DNA of 64,000 nt, taken from assembly GCF_001887775.1 (NCBI RefSeq), contig NZ_CP015519.1, positions 1,612,001-1,676,000 of the forward strand. Direction: 5' to 3'. The position numbers and the translations under genes are program-made. Numbering within the stretch: position 1 is the first letter of the stretch; the number at the start of each line of letters is the position of its first letter. Origin of the DNA: Syntrophotalea acetylenivorans. GTDB lineage: Bacteria > Desulfobacterota > Desulfuromonadia > Desulfuromonadales > Syntrophotaleaceae. The notes under the pieces were generated by a model. The model was given only the letters and a program-made list of their open reading frames with translations, did no database searches and was not told the origin of the DNA. This document shows, piece by piece, positions 24,707 through 36,131 of the stretch.

Positions 24707-26058
24707 CACTTCACCTGCGGCAATTTGGCCAGAGAGGCGGCAATGTTTTCTTCCGGATAGGCGTAATCCTCTAACTGCCCACCCAGGTAGGCTTCATAAG
24801 AGGACATGTCGAAATGGCCATGGCCAGAGAGGTTGAATAAAATAGTACGCTGCTGGCCTTCTTCCCGTGCCTTGACCGCTTCGTCGATGGCAGCTCGAAT
24901 AGCGTGGGATGATTCGGGTGCCGGCACGATCCCTTCGGTACGGGCAAACATCACCGCGCCTTCAAAGCAAGCAGTCTGGGGTAGCGCCGCCGCCTCGATA
25001 ATGCCTTCGTGGTGCAACTGACTGACCAGAGCGCTGGCACCATGATAACGCAGTCCTCCGGCATGAATGCCGGGCGGCACAAAGTCGTGGCCCAAGGTAT
25101 ACATTTTGGTGATCGGCGTCAGCTTGGCCGTATCGCCGAAATCAAAGGCATAACTCCCCTTGGTCAGGGTCGGACAGGAGTTCGGCTCGACTGCCAGCAG
25201 ACGAATCTGTTTGCCATTGATTTTGTCCCTCACAAAGGGAAAGGTCAGCCCAGCCAGATTGCTGCCGCCACCGCAGCAACCGATGACCACATCGGGATAG
25301 TCCTCGACCAGCTTCAGCTGTTCGATGGCTTCCAGGCCAATGACCGTCTGATGCAGACAAACGTGATTCAAAACGCTGCCGAGAGCATAGTTGGTATCGC
25401 TGTGGCTGGCGGCATCCTCCACCGCCTCGCTGATGGCCATACCCAACGAGCCGGTGGTATCCGGGGCTTCGGCCAACATGCGCCGGCCGGCCTCGGTACG
25501 ATTGCTCGGCGAAGGGATAACCTCAGCGCCCCACAGTTCCATCAGGTTCTTGCGATAAGGTTTCTGACCGTAACTGACCCGTACCATATAGACCGTCGTT
25601 TCCAGGCCGAAGTATGAATTGGCCAAAGAGAGCGAACAGCCCCACTGACCGGCGCCGGTTTCGGTAGCCAGACGTTTGATCCCCGCCATTTTGTTGTAAT
25701 AAGCCTGGGGAATAGCGCTGTTGGGCTTATGAGAGCCGGCCGGAGATACCCCCTCGTATTTATAATAGATGCGCGCCGGCGTTTTTAAAGCCGCTTCGAG
25801 GCGGTGAGCACGATACAGAGGAGACGGTCGCCAGAGCTGATATATTTTCTGTACTTCTTCGGGGATCTCTATCCAGCGCTCGCGGCTGACTTCCTGTTCG
25901 ATCAACGACATGGGGAAAATGGAGGTCAAGTCTTCCGGGCCGACCGGGGCCAGAGTGCCAGGATGAAGAATCGGCGCCGGAGAACTATCCAAGTCGGCAG
26001 CGACATTGTACCAATGTTTAGGGATCTGGTGGTCTTGCAACAAAATCTTGGTCTGCAT
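24706..26058 (-). CDS. TrpB2-type tryptophan synthase beta-like protein
   Basis: 450 residues. PLP lysine in [20 protein letters not shown] and C-C-G-G-G-S-N. The long N-terminal part (H-W-Y-N-V-A-A-D-L...P-L-Y-R-A-H-R-L-E) and S-H-K-P-N instead of A-H-K-V-N mark TrpB2. TrpB2 proteins can make tryptophan from indole without a tight TrpA complex, so a salvage or alternative partner role is possible. ATG 26058 has AGGAG at good distance. Confidence 0.93.
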   Translation of the reverse strand: MQTKILLQDHQIPKHWYNVAADLDSSPAPILHPGTLAPVGPEDLTSIFPMSLIEQEVSRERWIEIPEEVQKIYQLWRPSPLYRAHRLEAALKTPARIYYKYEGVSPAGSHKPNSAIPQAYYNKMAGIKRLATETGAGQWGCSLSLANSYFGLETTVYMVRVSYGQKPYRKNLMELWGAEVIPSPSNRTEAGRRMLAEAPDTTGSLGMAISEAVEDAASHSDTNYALGSVLNHVCLHQTVIGLEAIEQLKLVEDYPDVVIGCCGGGSNLAGLTFPFVRDKINGKQIRLLAVEPNSCPTLTKGSYAFDFGDTAKLTPITKMYTLGHDFVPPGIHAGGLRYHGASALVSQLHHEGIIEAAALPQTACFEGAVMFARTEGIVPAPESSHAIRAAIDEAVKAREEGQQRTILFNLSGHGHFDMSSYEAYLGGQLEDYAYPEENIAASLAKLPQVK

Positions 26059-26117
26059 TCGATTCTCCTGGTGAACGCTAGGCAAAGGTCAGAGAAAAAG
26101 AAAGGGGGAAACCAGAA

Positions 26118-26900
26118 CTAGTCGTGCAACAGCTCCTGCAGCTTTTGCTCGAAATCCGCTTCTCGCATCAGACTTTCTCCGATCAGGAAAGCCCCGGCTC
26201 CGGCCTGCTGCAAACGGCGGATATCAGCCCGGCAGCGCAGGCCACTTTCGGCCACCACCAAACGATCCGCAGGAACCAGCGGCAACAAGCGTTCGGTAAC
26301 CGCCAGGTCGGTATGAAAAGTTTTCAGATTCCGATTGTTCACACCGATCAACTCCACGGGTAGCTGCAAGGCCCTCTCCAGCTCACCCTCATTATGCACT
26401 TCGAGCAAAACATCCAGATCCAGATCCGAAGCCACCGAGACCAGATCGCTCAAAACATCTTGCGCAAGGGCGGCGGCAATCAACAACACCGCATCGGCTC
26501 CGGCTGCGCGAGCTTCATAAACTTGATAGGGATCGATCACAAAGTCTTTACGCAACAGTGGCAGGGAAACAATTTCAGCAATTGCCTCCAGATAGGCCAG
26601 AGATCCCATAAAAAAGCGTTGATCGGTGAGAACGGACAAACAGGTGGCACCACCGGCCTGATAACGCCTTGCAATATCGCACGGATCAAAATCGGCGCGA
26701 ATGATCCCCTTGGAGGGAGATCCCTTTTTAACCTCGGCAATGATCGCCGTACCGACTGTCGACTGCTGCCGTAAGGCAGCTGCAAAACCACGGGGCTTAC
26801 CTTGCTGCGCAATGCGTTCCTGCAACAGGGTCAGTGGCACTGCCTGGCACTGGTCATTTACCTCGCCGCGCTTGTGCTGAAGAATTTCATCGAGTATCAC
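26118..26900 (-). CDS. trpC: Indole-3-glycerol phosphate synthase
   Basis: 260 residues. [12 protein letters not shown] (catalytic lysine, about 55-66), L-R-K-D-F-V-I-D and [12 protein letters not shown]. Closes the indole ring from CdRP. GTG start at 26900 overlaps the trpD stop (GTGA). Confidence 0.96.
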   Translation of the reverse strand: MILDEILQHKRGEVNDQCQAVPLTLLQERIAQQGKPRGFAAALRQQSTVGTAIIAEVKKGSPSKGIIRADFDPCDIARRYQAGGATCLSVLTDQRFFMGSLAYLEAIAEIVSLPLLRKDFVIDPYQVYEARAAGADAVLLIAAALAQDVLSDLVSVASDLDLDVLLEVHNEGELERALQLPVELIGVNNRNLKTFHTDLAVTERLLPLVPADRLVVAESGLRCRADIRRLQQAGAGAFLIGESLMREADFEQKLQELLHD

Positions 26901-27946
26901 TGGTTGGTCATCCTGATAAGATCGTTGAGCTTGGACAGGGCCCGACCGCTGTCGATAGCTTCGGCAGCCCGCTCGATACCGGCCTGGATATCGCTAACCC
27001 GGTCTGCCGCCAAAAGGGCAAAGGCACTGTTCAACAGGACCACATCCCTGCGCGGCCCCTGCTCTCCTTGCAACACCGCCTGAACCAAATCGGCATTGAC
27101 TACCGCGTCGCCACCCTGCAAGTCGGTCAGTTTGCAGCGCGACAGGGTAAAATCCTCCGGCTCAACAGTATACAGGCGTACCGCTTCCCCATTAATTTCG
27201 GCCACGCGGGTCGGCCCGGTCAAGGTCACTTCATCCATGCCGTCGAGCCCGTGTACGACAAAACCCCGTTTACAACCGAGTCGACTTAGAACCTGGGCCA
27301 GCGGTTCAACTAAACCTTCGCGATAGACTCCAAGCACTTGTCGGTCGGCTCCGGCCGGGTTGGTCAGTGGCCCCAAAATATTAAAAATGGTCCGAACACC
27401 AATTTCTCTACGAGGTCCGATGGCATGACGCATGGCCCCGTGCAAGGCCGGTGCAAACAGGAAACCGACTCCAAGGGTATTGACGCAAGATTCAACCTTG
27501 GCAACGGAAATATCGAGTTTGACACCGAGACACTCCAGGACATCGGCACTACCGCAAGCAGATGAGATACTGCGGTTACCGTGTTTCGCTACCTTAACAC
27601 CACAGGCTGCAACCACGAAGGCGACCGTTGTGGAGATATTGAAGCTTTTGGTTCCGCTGCCTCCGGTACCGCAGGTATCGAGAATCGTTTCCCGGTCGGA
27701 ATTGATCTCCTCACGGTCCATATCCAGCACCTTGCCAACCCTTACCGGGGTGGCATGGGCCCGCATAACTCGAGCCGCACCGGTGATTTCCTCGATCGTT
27801 TCACCTTTCATGCGCAGGGCGACGATAAAGGCACCGACCTGGGCCGGAGTCGCTTCCCCACCCATAATCTGTTCCATGACGTCGACCATCATGGATTCGG
27901 CCAGGTCGTGCTGTTCCACCAGCATGGCAATTGCTTGTTTAATCAT
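26897..27946 (-). CDS. trpD: Anthranilate phosphoribosyltransferase
   Basis: 349 residues. D-T-C-G-T-G-G-S-G (PRPP/anthranilate loop, about 89-97), K-H-G-N-R-S-I-S-S and G-P-L-T-N-P-A. Stand-alone TrpD, not fused to TrpG. Transfers phosphoribosyl to anthranilate. trpG ends 40 bp upstream. Confidence 0.97.
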   Translation of the reverse strand: MIKQAIAMLVEQHDLAESMMVDVMEQIMGGEATPAQVGAFIVALRMKGETIEEITGAARVMRAHATPVRVGKVLDMDREEINSDRETILDTCGTGGSGTKSFNISTTVAFVVAACGVKVAKHGNRSISSACGSADVLECLGVKLDISVAKVESCVNTLGVGFLFAPALHGAMRHAIGPRREIGVRTIFNILGPLTNPAGADRQVLGVYREGLVEPLAQVLSRLGCKRGFVVHGLDGMDEVTLTGPTRVAEINGEAVRLYTVEPEDFTLSRCKLTDLQGGDAVVNADLVQAVLQGEQGPRRDVVLLNSAFALLAADRVSDIQAGIERAAEAIDSGRALSKLNDLIRMTNQ

Positions 27947-27986
27947 GGACGCCTCAACAAAGACAGTACCTGCGCCTGAACAGTGT

Positions 27987-28553
27987 TCAGGTCATTTCTA
28001 GGAAATTATGCAGCAGACGTTTACCTTCAACCGTCAGAATCGACTCGGGATGAAACTGCACTCCCCAAAGAGGCAGGTTTCGGTGACGCATCCCCATGAT
28101 CTCATCGGCCTCGGTCCAGGCGCTGATTTCAAAATCGGCCGGCAACGTAGCCCGTTCAACGATAAGCGAGTGATAACGAGTCGCATCGAAAGGACAGGAC
28201 AACCCTTTAAACAATCCTCGATGGTCATGGTAAACAGGACTGGTCTTGCCATGCATCAGGTTTTTCGCGCGAATCACGCGGCCACCAAAGGCATAGGCCA
28301 TGGATTGATGGCCGAGACAAACCCCCAGGATAGGAAGCTTGCCGGCCAGCTGTTGAATGGCACTTACCGAAATTCCGGCCTCGGCAGGAGAACAGGGGCC
28401 GGGGGAAACCACCAGGCGCCGGGGCTGCAAGGCGGCAATCTCGTCTACCGTAATCTTATCGTTCCGAAAGACTTTTACCTCTTCGCCGAGTTCCTGGAAA
28501 TATTGCACCAGATTGTAGGTAAAGGAGTCGTAGTTATCGAGCATCAGCAGCAT
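27987..28553 (-). CDS. trpG: Anthranilate synthase glutaminase subunit (TrpG/PabA)
   Basis: 188 residues, class I glutamine amidotransferase: oxyanion S-P-G-P-C-S-P, nucleophile C in G-V-C-L-G-H-Q-S (about 77-84) and H/E in V-Q-F-H-P-E-S. Supplies ammonia to TrpE. Starts 1 bp after the trpE stop. In such species the same protein often also serves p-aminobenzoate synthesis. Confidence 0.96.
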   Translation of the reverse strand: MLLMLDNYDSFTYNLVQYFQELGEEVKVFRNDKITVDEIAALQPRRLVVSPGPCSPAEAGISVSAIQQLAGKLPILGVCLGHQSMAYAFGGRVIRAKNLMHGKTSPVYHDHRGLFKGLSCPFDATRYHSLIVERATLPADFEISAWTEADEIMGMRHRNLPLWGVQFHPESILTVEGKRLLHNFLEMT

Positions 28554-28554
28554 G

Positions 28555-30036
28555 TCAATCCAGCCCCTTTCGCGCCATATCGATGGCCTTCATCACGCCA
28601 CGAGCCTTGTTCAGAGTTTCTTCATATTCAGAAGCTGGATCCGAGTCGGCTACAATACCGGCTCCGGCCTGTAAGTGAATACGATCATCATGGACAACCA
28701 GAGTGCGGATGGCAATCGCCATATCCATATTGCCGGAAAAAGAGAAATAGCCCACAGCGCCGCCATAGATCTCTCTTCGAGCAGGTTCCAGCTCTTCAAT
28801 AATTTCCATGGCCCGAATCTTCGGTGCACCACTCAGAGTACCTGCGGGAAACGTTGCCCGCAACACATCATAAGCATCACAATCGGAACGCAACAGACCA
28901 TGGACATTGGAGACAATGTGCATGACATGCGAGTAACGCTCAATGACCATCAGCTCGCTAACTTCAACGGAACCGGTACGGCAGACACGGCCAATGTCAT
29001 TGCGACCTAAATCGACTAACATGATATGCTCGGCACATTCCTTGGGATCAGCAAGAAGGTCCTCTTCAAGCTGTAAATCCTCATCAACAGTCCCACCTCT
29101 GGGACGAGTGCCGGCGATGGGACGCACTTCCACTTCCGCTCCGACCTTTCGAACCAGCACTTCCGGAGAGGCACCGATGACCAAGGTTTTCTCAAAACGG
29201 AGAAAAAACATATAGGGAGATGGATTCAGGGTACGCAGAGCCCGATAAACATCGAAGGGAGGCGCGCCTAGGCGACCGGAAAGGCGCTGAGACAGAACTA
29301 CTTGGATTATGTCGCCAGCGCGGACATACTCCTTGCACTGTTCAACAGCGGCCATAAATTCCTCCGCCGTAAAATCGGAGACGAAATCTTCCGCTGGACC
29401 ATAGGCGGGTTCGGCAGAGATGGCGGCCAAAGGACTGCGCAACTTCTCAATAAGCTGATCAATTGCAACCAAGGCCTGACGATAGGCGACCTCCGGATCC
29501 TCATCCTCAGACAATGCAACATTACACACCACCTTGATCGTCTGGGCGACATTATCAAAAATAAGCAGGGTATCAGTCAGCAGAAAGCAGGCATCATAAG
29601 CCCCGATCTGCTGTTTGGAACAAGATGGCAGATCCTCGAAAAAACGGACCATATCGTACCCAAGATAGCCAACCAATCCTCCAAAGAATGGCGGTAAACC
29701 GTCGACCTGAACAGGTCGATAGGCCTCCATAAATTGTTTAATTTCTGCCAGGGGATCGGCGCTGGTACCGCTGTGAACAGAACCGTCTCGGCCAAGAACT
29801 TCAAATTGCTGGCCGCTGCAACGGAAGATCTTGCCAGGATTACTGCCGAGAAAAGAATAACGAGCCCACTTTTCACCGCCAGCGATGCTTTCCAGTAAAA
29901 AAGAATTCTGCCCGTCATCGATTTTTTTAAAGGCGGAAACGGGCGTTTCCATATCGGCCAGGATCTCTCGATAAACCGGGATCAGATTGCCCTGTTTGGC
30001 AAAGAGACGAAATTGCTTTAGAGAAGGAAAATACAT
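28555..30036 (-). CDS. trpE: Anthranilate synthase component I
   Basis: 493 residues of the chorismate-binding family. The N-terminal regulatory part contains L-L-E-S-I-A-G-G-E (tryptophan-binding L-L-E-S), and the core has [27 protein letters not shown] and [10 protein letters not shown]. First gene of the trp operon; its L-L-E-S suggests feedback inhibition. No leader peptide with Trp codons or attenuator is visible in the 139-bp upstream gap. Confidence 0.97.
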   Translation of the reverse strand: MYFPSLKQFRLFAKQGNLIPVYREILADMETPVSAFKKIDDGQNSFLLESIAGGEKWARYSFLGSNPGKIFRCSGQQFEVLGRDGSVHSGTSADPLAEIKQFMEAYRPVQVDGLPPFFGGLVGYLGYDMVRFFEDLPSCSKQQIGAYDACFLLTDTLLIFDNVAQTIKVVCNVALSEDEDPEVAYRQALVAIDQLIEKLRSPLAAISAEPAYGPAEDFVSDFTAEEFMAAVEQCKEYVRAGDIIQVVLSQRLSGRLGAPPFDVYRALRTLNPSPYMFFLRFEKTLVIGASPEVLVRKVGAEVEVRPIAGTRPRGGTVDEDLQLEEDLLADPKECAEHIMLVDLGRNDIGRVCRTGSVEVSELMVIERYSHVMHIVSNVHGLLRSDCDAYDVLRATFPAGTLSGAPKIRAMEIIEELEPARREIYGGAVGYFSFSGNMDMAIAIRTLVVHDDRIHLQAGAGIVADSDPASEYEETLNKARGVMKAIDMARKGLD

Positions 30037-30063
30037 TATGGGCTCCAGTAACTTAAGTAGGCA

Positions 30064-30093
30064 AAGCTACCATGGACAGCCGCGGTCGGTCAA
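30064..30093 (-). promoter_or_regulatory. Possible trpE promoter
   Basis: TTGACC (30088-30093), 18-bp spacer, TAGCTT (30064-30069). The -10 match is weak; placed by position between the rplQ terminator and trpE. Confidence 0.35.
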
Positions 30094-30118
30094 GATTCAA
30101 GCCATTGGCTACAACAAA

Positions 30119-30155
30119 GAAAAAAGGCAAGGGGAACAACCCCCTTGCCTTTTTT
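30119..30155 (-). terminator. Terminator of the ribosomal protein transcript
   Basis: AAAAAAGGCAAGGGG / CCCCTTGCCTTTTTT stem with a short loop. Follows rplQ and separates it from trpE. Confidence 0.92.
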
Positions 30156-30175
30156 CCTGATATATGAGCAGGTGC

Positions 30176-30664
30176 CTAGTCTTTGTCTTCGGCTTCAGCT
30201 TCTGACTCAGCCACGACTTCCTCGGTAGCAGCCTCAACTACAGGCTCTTCAACAGGAGCAACATCAGCTGCAGCCTCGGCAACTACTTTTTTGGGACGGG
30301 GAGTGAATTCCTCCTCGACCAATTCGATCAGACATACCGGTGCATTGTCGCCCGCACGATTGCCAAGCTTGATAATCCGAGTGTAACCACCGGGACGGTC
30401 TTTGTATCGGGGCGCGACCATTTCAAACAGCTTACCAACAACCTTGCGATCACGAATGACCTGCAGGGCCTGCCGCCGAGCGTGCAAATCTCCACGCTTA
30501 CCGAGGGTGATCATCTTCTCAGCAACTTTCCGCAACTCTTTAGCACGAGTTATGGTCGTGGTGATTTTTTCATGATCGAGAAGCGATGTCACCATGTTGC
30601 GCATCATGGCGGCCCGATGACTCGAATTGCGGCCAAGCCGCCTGCCGGATTTATTGTGACGCAT
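30176..30664 (-). CDS. rplQ: Large-subunit ribosomal protein L17
   Basis: 162 residues. The conserved part ([17 protein letters not shown], through about 120) is followed by an unusually acidic tail of some 40 residues ending [12 protein letters not shown]17 sits near the peptide exit. The last gene of the alpha-operon block, next to rpoA, then a terminator. Confidence 0.97.
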   Translation of the reverse strand: MRHNKSGRRLGRNSSHRAAMMRNMVTSLLDHEKITTTITRAKELRKVAEKMITLGKRGDLHARRQALQVIRDRKVVGKLFEMVAPRYKDRPGGYTRIIKLGNRAGDNAPVCLIELVEEEFTPRPKKVVAEAAADVAPVEEPVVEAATEEVVAESEAEAEDKD

Positions 30665-30708
30665 TGTTCTACGGTCCTTTCTTCGTTACTTAACGGGATC
30701 GCGGAGGA

Positions 30709-31725
30709 TCAAAGATCCTCACTTCCCTCACGAATCATCTTAAGATATTCAGGGTCGGGAAAACCCTCCAGGGCCATCCCCAGAGACAAGCCCATCTCAG
30801 CCAAGATGTCCTTGATCTCATTCAGTGATTTGCGTCCGAAGTTCTGGGTTTTAAGCATTTCAGCTTCGGACCGCTGCACAAGGTCACCGATCAGGTGAAT
30901 ATTGGCATTTTTGAGGCAGTTGGCGCTACGCACCGAAAGCTCAAGCTCATCCACTGAACGATAGAGGTTTTCGTTAATCTTTCGACTCTCTTCATTCTCG
31001 TCGACGCCGTGCGTTTCAGCTTCTTCATCAAAATTGATGAAAATCTGCAACTGTTCCTTAAGAATCTTAGCCCCGTAGGCAACAGCATCATCAGCACGCA
31101 CGCTGCCATCGGTAAAGACCTCGAGATTCAGCTTATCAAAGTTGGTGATCTGCCCAACACGAGCGTTGGTTACAGTAAAGTTCACCTTCTTGATAGGCGA
31201 GAAGATAGCATCAATCGGAATGGTGCCTACCGGTGCCTTTTCATCACGATTGCGCTCGGCAGGGACATAACCCTTACCCATAGCCACAACCATGTCCATT
31301 TCAACATCCGCTTCTTTGGAGCAGGTCAAAATATGATGATCAGGGTTAAGCACCTCGACATGTGAGTCGGTCACAATGTCACCTGCCGTTATTACCCCGG
31401 CACCCTTTTTGACAATGCGAATGTTTCGTACCTCATTGCCGTGCAACTTAAGCAAAACACCCTTGAGGTTCAAAATAATGTCGGTGACATCCTCGGTAAC
31501 ACCGGGGATTGTCGAGAACTCATGGAGTACGCCTTTAATCCGTACGGACGTAATAGCGGCACCCTGTAAAGACGACAAAAGAACTCGGCGCAGGGCATTA
31601 CCCAAAGTAGTGCCAAATCCACGTTCAAAAGGTTCCGCCTTAAACTTCCCATAAGTATCGGACAGACTGTCCGATTCAATCTGGAGGCGCTTGGGCTTGA
31701 TGAGATCTCTCCAGTTTTTATACAT
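30709..31725 (-). CDS. rpoA: RNA polymerase alpha subunit
   Basis: 338 residues: N-terminal dimerisation domain ([23 protein letters not shown]) and C-terminal DNA/activator-binding domain ([16 protein letters not shown]). Sits between rpsD and rplQ as in most bacteria. Confidence 0.98.
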   Translation of the reverse strand: MYKNWRDLIKPKRLQIESDSLSDTYGKFKAEPFERGFGTTLGNALRRVLLSSLQGAAITSVRIKGVLHEFSTIPGVTEDVTDIILNLKGVLLKLHGNEVRNIRIVKKGAGVITAGDIVTDSHVEVLNPDHHILTCSKEADVEMDMVVAMGKGYVPAERNRDEKAPVGTIPIDAIFSPIKKVNFTVTNARVGQITNFDKLNLEVFTDGSVRADDAVAYGAKILKEQLQIFINFDEEAETHGVDENEESRKINENLYRSVDELELSVRSANCLKNANIHLIGDLVQRSEAEMLKTQNFGRKSLNEIKDILAEMGLSLGMALEGFPDPEYLKMIREGSEDL

Positions 31726-31767
31726 TCGTATCCTCCATAATGAGGTTACAACCGCCTCAGGCCGCGA

Positions 31768-32397
31768 TTACTTCGAGTAGAGCTCGACGATCAACTGCTC
31801 CTGGAACGCAGGAGTCGTCATCTCTTCGCGAACAGGCAGAGTCTTCAAGGTTCCCTTAAAGGCATCCCGCTCCAACTCTACCCAGGAAGGTACGCCACGC
31901 CGCATCACACCGTCGAGAGAATCGTTGACACGCGTGATCTGACGGCTCTTTTCACGCAATTCGACGACGTCGTTGATGCGCATGATAAAAGAGGGAATAT
32001 TTACTTTGCGACCATTGACCAGAAAATGTCCCTGACGGATGAGCAAACGAGCCTCATTGCGGGAACTGGCAAAGCCGAGACGGTAAACAACACTATCGAG
32101 CCGACGCTCAAGCAATACGAGCAGGTTCTCGCCAGTTACGCCCTTTGCACGATCAGCCTTGGCAAAATAAGCGCGGAACTGCTTCTCAAGCAAACCGTAA
32201 GTGCGTTTAACACGTTGCTTTTCACGCAACTGGGTTCCGTATTCAGAGACCTTAACACGACCCTGGCCATGAATGCCCGGGGCATAGTTCCGCCGTTCAA
32301 CAGCACACTTGTCGGTGTAGCACCTGTCCCCTTTCAGGAACAACTTCATATTTTCCCTTCTACACTGACGGCAGACGGGTCCAGTATATCTAGCCAA
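31768..32397 (-). CDS. rpsD: Small-subunit ribosomal protein S4
   Basis: 209 residues with an S4 RNA-binding domain (about 95-155) and a zinc-type N terminus (C-R-Q-C...C-Y-T-D-K-C). Early 16S rRNA binder. The start is TTG at 32397, chosen because GGAGG lies 7 bases upstream and A-R-Y-T-G follows; the nearby ATG is out of frame. Confidence 0.97.
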   Translation of the reverse strand: MARYTGPVCRQCRRENMKLFLKGDRCYTDKCAVERRNYAPGIHGQGRVKVSEYGTQLREKQRVKRTYGLLEKQFRAYFAKADRAKGVTGENLLVLLERRLDSVVYRLGFASSRNEARLLIRQGHFLVNGRKVNIPSFIMRINDVVELREKSRQITRVNDSLDGVMRRGVPSWVELERDAFKGTLKTLPVREEMTTPAFQEQLIVELYSK

Positions 32398-32417
32398 CGT
32401 TCATCCTCCTTGTATGG

Positions 32418-32813
32418 TTAGACTCTTCTGCGCTTCGGCGGCCGACAACCGTTGTGCGGAATGGGGGTCACATCCTTAATCATGCTGATGTTCAGACCAG
32501 CAGCCGAAATGGCTCTCAGGGCTGATTCACGGCCGGAGCCGGGACCTTTAACACGAATTTCAACTGAACGCATGCCATGCTCTTGCGCTTTCTTGGCAGC
32601 TTCTTCAGCAGCAATCTGGGCCGCGAAAGGGGTACTCTTACGGGAACCCTTAAAGCTATTGGCACCACAAGTCGACCAGGAAACCACATTACCGCTGACA
32701 TCAGTAAACGTCACGATAGTATTATTGAAGGTTGCCTGAATGTGCGCAATACCATTAGCAACATTCTTTTTTTCTCTACTCTTTCTTACCGTCTTCTTAC
32801 CAGGCTTAGCCAT
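32418..32813 (-). CDS. rpsK: Small-subunit ribosomal protein S11
   Basis: 131 residues with the family blocks [12 protein letters not shown] and [15 protein letters not shown] at the end. Part of the 30S platform near the mRNA exit. ATG with GGAGGAACC upstream. Confidence 0.97.
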   Translation of the reverse strand: MAKPGKKTVRKSREKKNVANGIAHIQATFNNTIVTFTDVSGNVVSWSTCGANSFKGSRKSTPFAAQIAAEEAAKKAQEHGMRSVEIRVKGPGSGRESALRAISAAGLNISMIKDVTPIPHNGCRPPKRRRV

Positions 32814-32824
32814 GGTTCCTCCGA

Positions 32825-33193
32825 TTATTTCTTCTTACCAGCCACAGTTTTTCTAGGCCCCTTCCGGGTCCGTGCGTTGGTTTTGGTTTTCTGTCCGCGC
32901 ACCGGCAGACCGCGGCGGTGACGCAGGCCGCGATAGCAGCCTAAATCCATAAGGCGCTTGATATTGGTCGAAACAACCCGGCGCAAATCGCCCTCAACCT
33001 CATATCCGCCGTCAATAACCTCTCTGATCTTAGCAACTTCAGCGTCGGTCAGATCGTCAGTGCGGGTATTGGGATCCACTCCGGCTTTCTGCAAAATATT
33101 TTGGGACAAAGACCGGCCTACACCGTAGATGTAGGTGAGGGCAATCTCAATCCGTTTATTTCTTGGTAAGTCGTTACCAGCAATACGTGCCAA
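32825..33193 (-). CDS. rpsM: Small-subunit ribosomal protein S13
   Basis: 122 residues: [25 protein letters not shown] and a basic tail [15 protein letters not shown]. 30S head, contacts L5/L1 bridges. Starts with TTG 33193, placed by AGGAGG and conserved N terminus. Confidence 0.97.
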   Translation of the reverse strand: MARIAGNDLPRNKRIEIALTYIYGVGRSLSQNILQKAGVDPNTRTDDLTDAEVAKIREVIDGGYEVEGDLRRVVSTNIKRLMDLGCYRGLRHRRGLPVRGQKTKTNARTRKGPRKTVAGKKK

Positions 33194-33214
33194 TGTATTT
33201 TCCTCCTGATCCGG

Positions 33215-33328
33215 TTATCCCTGCTTCTGCTTGTGCTTGGGATTTTCGCAGATGACCCTAAGAATTCCCTTGCGCTTAATTACTTTGCACTTAACGCAAA
33301 TCGGTTTGACCGAAGCTCGCACTTTCAT
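33215..33328 (-). CDS. rpmJ: Large-subunit ribosomal protein L36
   Basis: 37 residues, short enough to be missed by length filters: [16 protein letters not shown], then [11 protein letters not shown]. The C-x2-C...C...H set is the zinc-binding form. Start ATG 33328 follows AAAGGAAC. The 79 bp between map and rpmJ hold no infA. Confidence 0.95.
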   Translation of the reverse strand: MKVRASVKPICVKCKVIKRKGILRVICENPKHKQKQG

Positions 33329-33407
33329 TGATTGTTCCTTTGTCCTATTAAGAAGTCGGCTAAACGAAGCTGCTTAAAAACGGCGCTCTTCCTTAACCGG
33401 GTGCCTA

Positions 33408-34157
33408 TCAGATCTGAGTTAAAATCTGGGGTCCGTTCTCGGTAACAGCCACAGTGTGTTCAAAATGAGCCGATGGTCGGCCATCAACTGTAACCGCTGT
33501 CCAGCCATCACGCAAAATCTTTACCCCCGGAGAACCGGCATTAACCATTGGCTCGATCGCCAAGGTCATGCCAGAACGAAGTTGCTCACCACGCCCGGCA
33601 CCGGGAACAAAATTGGGGATCTGAGGTTCTTCGTGCAGACCTTTGCCTATTCCATGCCCTACAAATTCTCTCACCACGCTGAATCCTTCCGCCTCAACGC
33701 AAGTCTGCACGGCTCGAGCAACATCATAGAGAAAACCTTGACACTGAACCTGTTCAATCGCCAGCGAAAGAGATTTTTCAGTGACCTCTATTAAATGTTG
33801 TTTTTCCTTGTTAATTTTACCAACGGGCACGGTGAAAGCGGAATCACCATAAAATCCGCGATAGATCACCCCGAAGTCAATACTCAGAATGGTCCCTTCA
33901 GAAAGCGGCCGATCATTTGGAAATCCATGGACAACCTGCTCATCTGGTGACGAACAAATACTGTATGGAAACCCGCCATAGCCCTTGAAGGCCGGCTTGG
34001 CCTGCCGCTTGCGGCATTCTTTTTCAGCTAAGCGATCCAACTCACCCGTAGTTACGCCTGGTTTGATCCGCTCTTTTAGCAGCGCGAGTATTTCCGCAAC
34101 CACTCTCCCAGCGTCCCTCATCTTTCCGAGTTCAGCCTGAGATTTTAAAATTATCAT
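33408..34157 (-). CDS. map: Methionine aminopeptidase, type I
   Basis: 249 residues. Metal ligands appear in order: S-I-D-F-G and Y-G-D-S-A-F (two aspartates), G-H-G-I-G (histidine), A-I-E-P-M and H-F-E-H-T-V (glutamates). Removes N-terminal methionine. Its ATG overlaps the adk stop by one base (TAATG). Confidence 0.97.
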   Translation of the reverse strand: MIILKSQAELGKMRDAGRVVAEILALLKERIKPGVTTGELDRLAEKECRKRQAKPAFKGYGGFPYSICSSPDEQVVHGFPNDRPLSEGTILSIDFGVIYRGFYGDSAFTVPVGKINKEKQHLIEVTEKSLSLAIEQVQCQGFLYDVARAVQTCVEAEGFSVVREFVGHGIGKGLHEEPQIPNFVPGAGRGEQLRSGMTLAIEPMVNAGSPGVKILRDGWTAVTVDGRPSAHFEHTVAVTENGPQILTQI

Positions 34158-34804
34158 TACTTGGAGCCCACAGCCACCAGGATCTGATCCTGCACCTTAG
34201 AGATTTCCTGCATGCCATCAACCGTCCGAACAAGGTCGGCTTGCTGATAGTAATCGATCAGAGGTGCCGTCTGTTCAGCATAAACCTCTAAACGTTTACG
34301 GATGGTCATCTCCTGGTCATCATCGCGGAGGTAAAGTTCACCGCCGCAGCTATCGCAGATGCCTTCCTGCGATGGCGGATCGAAACGTACGTGAAACATT
34401 TTACCGCAGTCACGACATGTTCGACGACCAGTGATACGCTCTACAACCGCGTCACTATCGACCTCAAGAGAAATCACTGCGTCAAGATCTTTACCAAGAT
34501 TCTGCAAGCAGGTCTGAAGGGCATCGGCCTGAGGCACTGTACGGGGAAAACCATCTAAGATGAACCCAGGATTACAATCGGCCATCGCCAACCGTTCCTG
34601 AACGATTCCAACGACGACTTCATCAGCCACCAAAGCCCCTGCGTCCATCATGGCTTTAGCCTTGCGCCCCATCGGGGTTCCTTCTCGAACGGCAGAGCGA
34701 AGCATATCCCCAGTTGAAATCTGGGGTATTCCGAGCTTTTCAGAAATCATTTTTGCCTGGGTCCCCTTGCCCGAACCGGGCGGACCCAAAAAGATCATCT
34801 TCAC
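34157..34804 (-). CDS. adk: Adenylate kinase
   Basis: 215 residues. P-loop G-P-P-G-S-G-K-G-T (about 7-15), D-G-F-P-R-T near 84-89, and a LID with a zinc set (C-R-D-C...C-D-S-C). Interconverts ATP, AMP and ADP. Lies between secY and map as in many bacteria. Confidence 0.98.
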   Translation of the reverse strand: MKMIFLGPPGSGKGTQAKMISEKLGIPQISTGDMLRSAVREGTPMGRKAKAMMDAGALVADEVVVGIVQERLAMADCNPGFILDGFPRTVPQADALQTCLQNLGKDLDAVISLEVDSDAVVERITGRRTCRDCGKMFHVRFDPPSQEGICDSCGGELYLRDDDQEMTIRKRLEVYAEQTAPLIDYYQQADLVRTVDGMQEISKVQDQILVAVGSK

Positions 34805-34819
34805 AGGATCTCCTCCATA

Positions 34820-36130
34820 CTAACCCTGCCGCCCCTTGAGGGTGACCCCCTTCATAAAGCCCTCATAGGACCGAGAGATCAAATGCGCTTCAATCTGCGC
34901 GGCAGTATCAAGACCAACCCCGACTACAATGAGTAGCGAGGTGCCGCCAAAAAAGAACTGGACATTAAACGAACTGATCAAAATTGTCGGCAACACGCAT
35001 ACCGCTGCGATGTAGATAGCACCAGCAAAAGTCAGTCGGTTTAATACATCATTAATATAGTCAGAGGTAGCCTTACCAGGCCTGATACCAGGAATATAGC
35101 CGCCCTGTTTTTTTACATTTTCCGCCACATCCAACGGGTTGAAAGTAACAGCCGTGTAGAAGTAACAGAAGAAGATGATAAATGCAACAAAAATGACATT
35201 ATAAAGGATATGGGTCGGTGTCATCATGGCTGCAAATGCCTGCACCCACTCAATCTCAACCAGATTAGCGATTGTCGCAGGGAACATGATAATAGAGCTG
35301 GCGAAAATGGGTGGAATTACACCACTCATATTGACCTTGAGAGGCAAATGGCTTTTTTGTCCACCGTAGTTACGCATGCCCACGACGCGTTTGGCATAGT
35401 GAATGGGCAGCCTTCGCTGACCACGTTCCATAAACACAATCGCGCCGATAACAGCCACCATAACTGCAAGGATAACAATCATGACGAACAAGCTGATGGC
35501 GCCTGTATTCATAAGCCGAAGCGTATTGACAACCGCAGCCGGCATATTAGCCACAATACCTGCGAAAATGATCAGCGAAATACCGTTTCCGATCCCCCGC
35601 TCGGTAATCTGCTCGCCGAGCCACATGATAAAGGCAGTGCCGGCGGTGAGGGTCAAGACAGTCAACAGAATAAAACCAAGACCTGGTCCGGGAACTACTG
35701 GCTCACCGGCAGGACCGCTCATCTGCTGTAATCCAACCGCAATACCGGCACCCTGAACAATGGACAATACAATAGTACCGTAGCGAGTCCACTTGGTGAT
35801 GGTTTTGCGGCCTTGTTCACCCTCTTTAGCCAGGCGTTCAACAGGTTCGAACACCACTCCCAACAGCTGCATAATAATCGATGCACTGATATACGGCATA
35901 ATGCCCAGCGCAAAAACTGTCATGCGCTGCAAAGCACCACCGGTGAAGGCACTGACCATGCCTAGCAAAGTGCCCTGGCTTCCCTCAAAAAACTTTGCGA
36001 GAACCTGGGCATCAATGCCGGGGGTTGGGATATGGCAGCCAACACGATAAACGGCGAGCATCCCTAGCGTAAACAGGATGCGTCGCCGCAGCTCCGGTAT
36101 ACTGAAAATATTCTGGATGCTCTTTATCAC
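34820..36130 (-). CDS. secY: Preprotein translocase subunit SecY
   Basis: 436 residues with ten membrane segments; I-P-T-P-G-I-D near the first periplasmic loop and a conserved M-R-N-Y-G-G-Q cytoplasmic loop. Channel of the Sec translocon, partner of SecE encoded at 60931. GTG 36130 is chosen one base after the rplO stop with GAGGT upstream; the longer frame to 36166 overlaps rplO. Confidence 0.96.
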   Translation of the reverse strand: MIKSIQNIFSIPELRRRILFTLGMLAVYRVGCHIPTPGIDAQVLAKFFEGSQGTLLGMVSAFTGGALQRMTVFALGIMPYISASIIMQLLGVVFEPVERLAKEGEQGRKTITKWTRYGTIVLSIVQGAGIAVGLQQMSGPAGEPVVPGPGLGFILLTVLTLTAGTAFIMWLGEQITERGIGNGISLIIFAGIVANMPAAVVNTLRLMNTGAISLFVMIVILAVMVAVIGAIVFMERGQRRLPIHYAKRVVGMRNYGGQKSHLPLKVNMSGVIPPIFASSIIMFPATIANLVEIEWVQAFAAMMTPTHILYNVIFVAFIIFFCYFYTAVTFNPLDVAENVKKQGGYIPGIRPGKATSDYINDVLNRLTFAGAIYIAAVCVLPTILISSFNVQFFFGGTSLLIVVGVGLDTAAQIEAHLISRSYEGFMKGVTLKGRQG

Positions 36131-36131
36131 G

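Noticed and set aside
30037-30175. trp leader peptide, attenuator or T-box before trpE
   Set aside because: No short frame with tandem Trp codons and no antiterminator-terminator pair; the one hairpin there is the rplQ terminator.
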